DNA of 64,000 nucleotides from assembly GCA_017165825.1 (NCBI GenBank), contig CM029367.1:15176366-15240365 (forward strand), in the 5' to 3' direction. Made by a program: the position numbers and the translations under genes. The notes below the pieces were generated by a model. The model had not been told where the DNA came from and searched no databases. It saw only the letters and a program-made list of their open reading frames with translations. Positions 58,643-64,000 of the stretch are shown here, piece by piece (positions within the stretch are counted from its first letter, which is position 1; every line of letters starts with the position of its first letter). This DNA is from Hepsetus odoe (lineage: Eukaryota; Chordata; Actinopteri; Characiformes; Hepsetidae).

Positions 58643-60495
58643 ATATGGCATGGCAAGCTGACAGTGGTCAGCTGTCTCATTAGTTATATCATTAGAGTGC
58701 ACAGCTGAGCATTGTGGAAAAGGTTCATAGCATATGCTTGTCTGTTTGCTATGATCTGAAAAGCTGTCTCTTTACAATGGAATCACAAAGCAGGAAAATC
58801 TTAAGGTGCTCAAGCCTTACTTAGACTGTATTAAAAATGCGGTCCAATGTTTCCTAGCACATTCAAAAATACCCACAAAGATCTGGTGTAATGTCAAAGC
58901 CTTAAATCTAGTCTTACTTCACTTTAAAAAATGGATCAGAGAGGGATGGTCAGTACACACTAAGGGGTTTTCTGCACTGACCTCTGCTTTGTTTGAGCAG
59001 TTACTGTTGTCTAAAAGAGTGATTTTCATTGACCTATCCATGCACTGCCCACAAATGCCTTTTTATATATTATTGATCTTAGAAAAGCTTATAGAACAAA
59101 AGGAACAAAAAAAACAGAAACTGTTACGGACAACTCTATCCGTGAAGACCCCTGTGAATGAGTGAGAGCTTTTTAGAACAGTGTTTACCAACTGTGGTCA
59201 TGGTGGCTTGCTGGAGAACATGAGTTCAGTGTGCTTTGGTTTTGGGGTTTATTTTTGATTTTATAAACTAATGTTGATTGTATGCTTTTATGGAGGTGCT
59301 GGCTGAGCTCTTTTAAGCTGGGACCTGTGCTGTACGTTTCACACTCCTCTCTCTCACCCACACAGTTAGAGTGTATGAAAGCTTCTTTCATGCGAATGCG
59401 AGGTGAAGACGTGGCAGTGGTGGAATGGAGCTCCAACGTGTCTTTCCGATAAGCGCACAGGACGAGTAAATATTTGTCCCCCCACAGTTTTTACAAGGCC
59501 TTCCTGTTGAGCTACTCACTGCCTCATTCAGTGCCCTCTCTCTGACTCTGTATTTGCAGTTTGCTGTCATAAATAACACACTTAGAATGATGCGCTCCAG
59601 GATGTATGACAGCAGTATGCATTCTCTTGTGTGTGTGTGAGTGTGTGTGTGTGCATGTGTGTGGGTGTGTGCGTGCATGCGTGCATATGTATGCATGTAC
59701 ACACATGTAAATGTATGTTTACATGTATTTTTTTCCTATTTTCTAAAGAAAAATAGTTTTCCTTCTCTTCTAAACAATACAGATTCAGATTAGCCAATTT
59801 CCATGCATGACTGGAGCAACAGCTGCCTTCACCACACATGCTCACACACACACACACACACTCACTGAAGAATTGTCTGTCTCATCTTAAATGTAATGTT
59901 TTTAGATTAGGTTACATGCTGAATAATCTTTATGTGCAAATATATCTCTTTTATTGCTCTTCTCTTCTCTTTTCTTCTCTTNTCTTCTCTTCTCTTCCCT
60001 GTCTGCAGGATGTCTATCTCTGTGTGTTTATTTGGGTAGTGTTGTTGTGAGTAGTGCTATTCAGCGTCTCTGGTATGAAAGCCTATAAACACACTCGGCA
60101 GGACTCAGTGTGTGTTGGCTGGCCAGAATCCACAGCGTCCAACTGAGCACTTTACTGCTATCACATCCAATCTCACAAACTCAGCAGAGGAGTGTCAGAA
60201 AGCACTCACGTCAGAAATGTCTTGAAAAAAGATTAAGATTAACTGCTATCCCCTGTTGCTTTTCGTAACTCTACTCAAGTTTTTATTTATTTATTTATTT
60301 ATTTACTTGTTTTAAAAGTATATGCAATTGTATATACAAAAGTAGTCAGTCAGATAGAAAGGTAAATAAACAGATACATGAAGGGAAGTGACGAACGCAG
60401 TGCACCATATTTTCTCTCCATTTAACCAATTCACCAGGCTATGCAGTGGCAAGTCATGTTCATTGCCAGGGGCACAATTTTTACGATAGAAGCTT
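57751..60495. other. Intergenic with simple repeats
   Basis: Long (TG)n at 58561-58641, TG/CA-rich patches at 59630-59705 and 59838-59863, (CTTCT)n with an isolated N at 59958-59997. The ORF at 58806-59165 has no recognisable features. Confidence 0.5.
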
Positions 60496-60560
60496 TTTCA
60501 AGGGTACCTTAGGGAAACCTCTCAGTCTGGGACTCGAACCCATGATCCTTCAGACTGTGA
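60496..60560 (-). repeat. Possible SINE family 1 fragment
   Basis: TTTTCAAGGGTACCTTAGGG and GGGACTCGAACCCATGATCC resemble the minus-strand B-box and body of family 1; diverged. Confidence 0.4.
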
Positions 60561-60654
60561 TCTTTGTTTTAAAGGACTGATAGGTCCTGACTGATCTGGA
60601 CAGATAGTAAGATAGACAGACGTCTTAAGGCATTATTGCATTTGCCTTCCCTTG

Positions 60655-62686
60655 TACAGCCATGGCCAAACGTTTTGAGAATGACACACATATTTCAAAG
60701 GCTTTTATTCACGATTACATTAAGGTTATGCAAAGAGTATATTCAAAGAGAATATTTGCAGTGTGGGCCATTCTTTTTCAAGATCTCTGCAATTCACCCT
60801 GGCATGCTGTCAATCAACTTCTGGGCCAAATCCTGACTGATTGAGCCCATTCTTGCACAATCAGTGCTTGCAGTTTGTCAGAATTGATGGGTTTTTGTTT
60901 GTCCTCTTGCCTATTGAGGAATGACCATAAATTCTCTATAGGATTAAGGTCTGGGGAATTTCCTGGACATGGGTCCAAAATCTTCTTACCCAAGCCACTT
61001 AGTTATCACTTTTGCCTTATGGCACAGTACTCCATCATGCTGAAAAGGCTTTGCTCTTCACCAAACTGTTCTTGGATGGTTGGGAGAAATTCATGGTTGT
61101 TTTGTTTGGCAAAATTGGGAGTGAGCCACTCCCTTGTCTGAGAAGCAATTAAATCATGGGAAAGAGTAGTTGAAGCGAGGTTAAGAAAAGAGCAATGATT
61201 AGTGAGCAGCAGTATGGTTTCATGTGGAGAAAGAGCACTACAGATGCAATGATTGCTCTGAGGGTGTTGATGGAGAAGTACAGAGAAGATCCGAAGGAGT
61301 TGCATTGTACCTTTGTGGACGTGGAGAAAGCAGATGACAGGGTGCCTAGAGAGGAGTTGTGGTTTTGTATGAGAAAGTCAGGTGCTACAGAGAAGTATGT
61401 GAGAGTAGTTATATGTAAGAGGGCAGTATAACAATGGTGAGATCTGCAGTGGGAGTGATGGATGCTTTTATAGTAGAGGTTGGATTACATTAAGGATCAG
61501 CATTGAGCCCATTCTTGTTTGCAACAGTAATGGACAGGTTGATGGACAAGGTCAGACAGGAGTCCCCGCAGACGATAATGTTTGCTGATTGTATTGTAAT
61601 CTGTAGCTAGAGTAGGGAGCACCTTGAGGAGAACCTGCAGAGATGGAGATATGCTCTATAGAGGAGAGGAATGAAAATGAATAGGACAAAGACAGAATAC
61701 ATGAGTATGAATGAAAGTGAGGAAAGTGGATTGGTTAGGATGCAGGGAGTAGAGGTGACAAAGGTGGAGGAGTTTAAATATTTGGGATCAACACTTCAGA
61801 GTAACGGCGAGTGTGGAAGAGAGGTGAAGAAGAGTGCGGGCAGGTTGGAATGGGTGGAGAAGTATGGCTGGTGTGATTTGCGACAGACAGGTACCAGTGA
61901 GAGTAAAAGGGAGGGTTTACAGGACGGTAGTGAGACCAGCTATGTTGTACGGGTTGGAGACGGTGGCACTGACCAAAAGACAGGATGTAGATCTGTCGGT
62001 GTCAGAGTTAAAGATGCTGAGATTTTCCTTGGATGTGACGAGGATGGACAGGATTAGAAATGAGTATATTAGAGGAACAGCTCAGGCGTTAGACGTTTTG
62101 GAGACAAAGAGTGGCAAGGTTGCATTGGTTTGGACATGTGCAGAGACAAGGATTATATTGGGAGGTGGATTTTGAAGATGGAGCTGACAGGAAAGAGGAG
62201 AAGAGGAAGACCAAAGAGGAGGTTTATGGATGTGGTGAAAGAGGACATGCAGGTGGTCGGTTTGAAGGAGGAAGATGCAGAAGACGGGAAGAAATTGAAA
62301 CGAATGATCTGCTGTGGCGACTCCTCAATAGGAACAGACAAAAGAAGAAGAAGATTTAAAGCATCCAGTCTAACTAAATTCTAACTCAATCCGCATGAAA
62401 GGATGATCTCCAGCCTTGTCCTCCTCAACACTCTCACCTGTGTTAACCAGAGGATCACTGTAAAGGATGTCAGCAGGTCCTTCTGTAGCTGAAATTCAGT
62501 GGAAATGGGTTTTTTGGGGATTGTGCTCATTTTCATGGCAAAGAGAGGCTTTGCAAATAATTGCAATTCATCTGATTACTCTTCAAAATATTCTGGAGTT
62601 TATGCAATTTGGCAGCACATAAACTGAGGCAGCAAATTTTGTGAAAATTAATATTTTTGTCATTCTCAAAACCTTTGACCATGGGT
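60655..62686 (-). mobile_element. Tc1-like transposon (family B) split by a retrotransposon
   Basis: Left end TACAGCCATGGCCAAACGTT with TTGAGAATGACA; right end TTTTTGTCATTCTCAAAACC TTTGACCATGG, forming terminal inverted repeats. The parts 60655-61149 and 62357-62686 align with the left and right portions of the copy at 35279-36205. The intervening transposase segment has been replaced by a non-LTR element. Confidence 0.75.
61150..62356 (+). mobile_element. 5'-truncated, degraded non-LTR retrotransposon (RTE-like)
   Basis: Reverse-transcriptase-type fragments on the plus strand: DVEKADDRVPREELW, then RPAMLYGLETVALTKRQ and LKMLRFSLDVTRMDRIRN, ending in an A/G-rich GACAAAAGAAGAAGAAG tail. Frame changes occur between 61195 and 62384. 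The fragment is typical of fish RTE-type LINEs (assignment from memory). The region around 61580, where the catalytic FADD box is expected, reads FADC, and several stop codons intervene, so it is inactive. Confidence 0.75.
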
Positions 62687-63242
62687 ATTGCAAAGACTTT
62701 TGGGGGAACTAGAAGCCATGCTGTTTATGTTAATAGTCTGTAGGGATGGTGAAACATGACTGAAACTTCTGGTCTCTGTTTAAATTAATGCAACTCCAAA
62801 GCAACCGCTGTGACTAACAGCAGGATCCAGTTTGGCGCTACAGCAGTGGAATTAACCTGTACCACTGTATACTGACTGTAGGCTCTTGTTAACTGGACAG
62901 AAACCAGTGACATCCAGCTCTGTAATAGCAGTAGATTATCTTTGTTAAGACACACGCTCACAGGGATGAGTAATAAAGCTTTTATTTCTCAGAAAACAGC
63001 AAACGTATGCTTTCTGCCATTTCATGCCCATTTCATGCAAACTCAGTATGTTCATGTCTGATCTACTGCACCAGTAAAGTCTTTAATCTCTCAGGTGATT
63101 AGTTCCTACAAAAGAGCCAAGTGAAGAGAAGAGGAAAAACGGGATTTTAAAAGATTTAATATTGAATTTAACTTTGCATGTACAGAGATATTAAAATGGT
63201 CCTGAACAAATTTAGGATTTAAGAATTCTCTGCCATGCTACT

Positions 63243-63301
<59 letters not shown>

Positions 63302-63943
63302 ATGCATGTGTGTGTGAAAGTGTGTCTGCCTGTCGGCGTGTGTTCTTTGTGATTCTCTTTGATTTCTCTTTTCTCTTAGATCTCCCACATCCTCCTCTCC
63401 CCTGCCTCTGAGTGCCTCATTGTTTCAGAGCAAGAGCCGAAAATGGTCTAATGTCCTTAATGTAACCTCCCTCTCTTTCTGTCTCAGTGTCTCACTCTCT
63501 CTCAGAGCCTGAGGAGAATGTGAGAGTGATAGATGAAAGGGTGAAAGTTGAAAGGATGAGTGTAAGGCAGGCAAGGTGTGAGCCCAAGGCTCTTCTTTTC
63601 TTTTTCTCAGTTTTGCTGTATTTTTGCTCTTTATTTCACCTGAAAGCATGAACACACATAAATAAGTCATAGTCTTACCCTATCGTGAGTTACAGTCGTT
63701 TGGCTGGAGTGAGAAAATTCAACATGCAGTTATTTTTTTCCTCTCCTGTTAATGACAACATTCATTACCATTGCGCACACACACTAATGATACCCTCCAT
63801 TAGTCTGTATTTTTAGTTGGGCTTTTCCTGGAAGTGTGTAAAGAATAAGCTGGCATGCTCGAGTGACAGAGAGCATTTAGGCCTCTATGCCTATCAGTTA
63901 AAACACCTTCAGCACTGCTCTGGCCTTCTATTTGTGTGTGTGA

Positions 63944-64000
<57 letters not shown>
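62687..64000. other. Intergenic with microsatellites to window end
   Basis: (TG)n at 63246-63300 and a (TG)n reaching the end of the window from ~63944. No gene recognised. Confidence 0.5.

Noticed and set aside
58806..59165. 119-codon ORF on the plus strand
   Set aside because: No similarity to any family I know, surrounded by AT-rich non-coding DNA and microsatellites; the length is compatible with chance.

Overview
The window is vertebrate genomic DNA. It has multi-exon genes with GT-AG introns, tRNA-derived SINEs, several Tc1/mariner remnants, long (TG)n, (GA)n and (CTAT)n tracts, one assembly gap (51394-51604) and one isolated N (59982). The repeat content and the protein sequences point to a ray-finned (teleost) fish; the exact species cannot be read from the sequence.

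Three genes can be modelled exon by exon. (1) The 3' end of bltp1 (KIAA1109/tweek family, giant ER lipid-transfer protein) lies on the + strand at 36-5308; its 5' part is outside the window. (2) nsd2 (WHSC1, histone H3K36 methyltransferase) lies on the - strand with its coding sequence from 17083 down to 7933. It has 23 coding exons and about 1479 residues, with PWWP, PHD cluster, PWWP, AWS-SET-postSET and a C-terminal PHD. (3) letm1 (mitochondrial inner-membrane ion-exchange and ribosome-binding protein) lies on the + strand at 20450-43009, with 14 coding exons and about 749 residues. Every exon junction in the three models keeps the reading frame. bltp1 and nsd2 meet tail to tail (polyA signals at 6155 and 7151). 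nsd2 and letm1 are divergent, as in the human Wolf-Hirschhorn region.

A non-coding RNA candidate lies inside an nsd2 SET-domain intron (9214-9371, - strand): a box H/ACA snoRNA with a well-formed 3' hairpin, an H box and an ACA box. It may correspond to the SCARNA22/ACA11 RNA hosted by mammalian NSD2.

Region by region: 1-6.2 kb bltp1 end; 7.1-19.1 kb nsd2 with a CpG-rich 5' region; 19.1-20.45 kb divergent promoter interval with a CTCF-like motif; 20.45-43.0 kb letm1. The first letm1 intron (10.5 kb) carries a 51-unit 15-bp minisatellite, a cluster of SINEs with a 90-bp palindrome, and a fold-back Tc1 derivative. From 43.0 to 64.0 kb I see no protein-coding exon. That stretch holds letm1 3' UTR/flank, simple repeats, a second fold-back Tc1 derivative, a hairpin-forming repeat, and a Tc1-like element broken by a degraded non-LTR retrotransposon.

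I found no operon-like or defence-type system. The most noteworthy items are the intronic H/ACA RNA, the letm1 minisatellite with higher-order structure, the pair of fold-back Tc1-derived elements, and the apparent lack of the HMG box in this nsd2.
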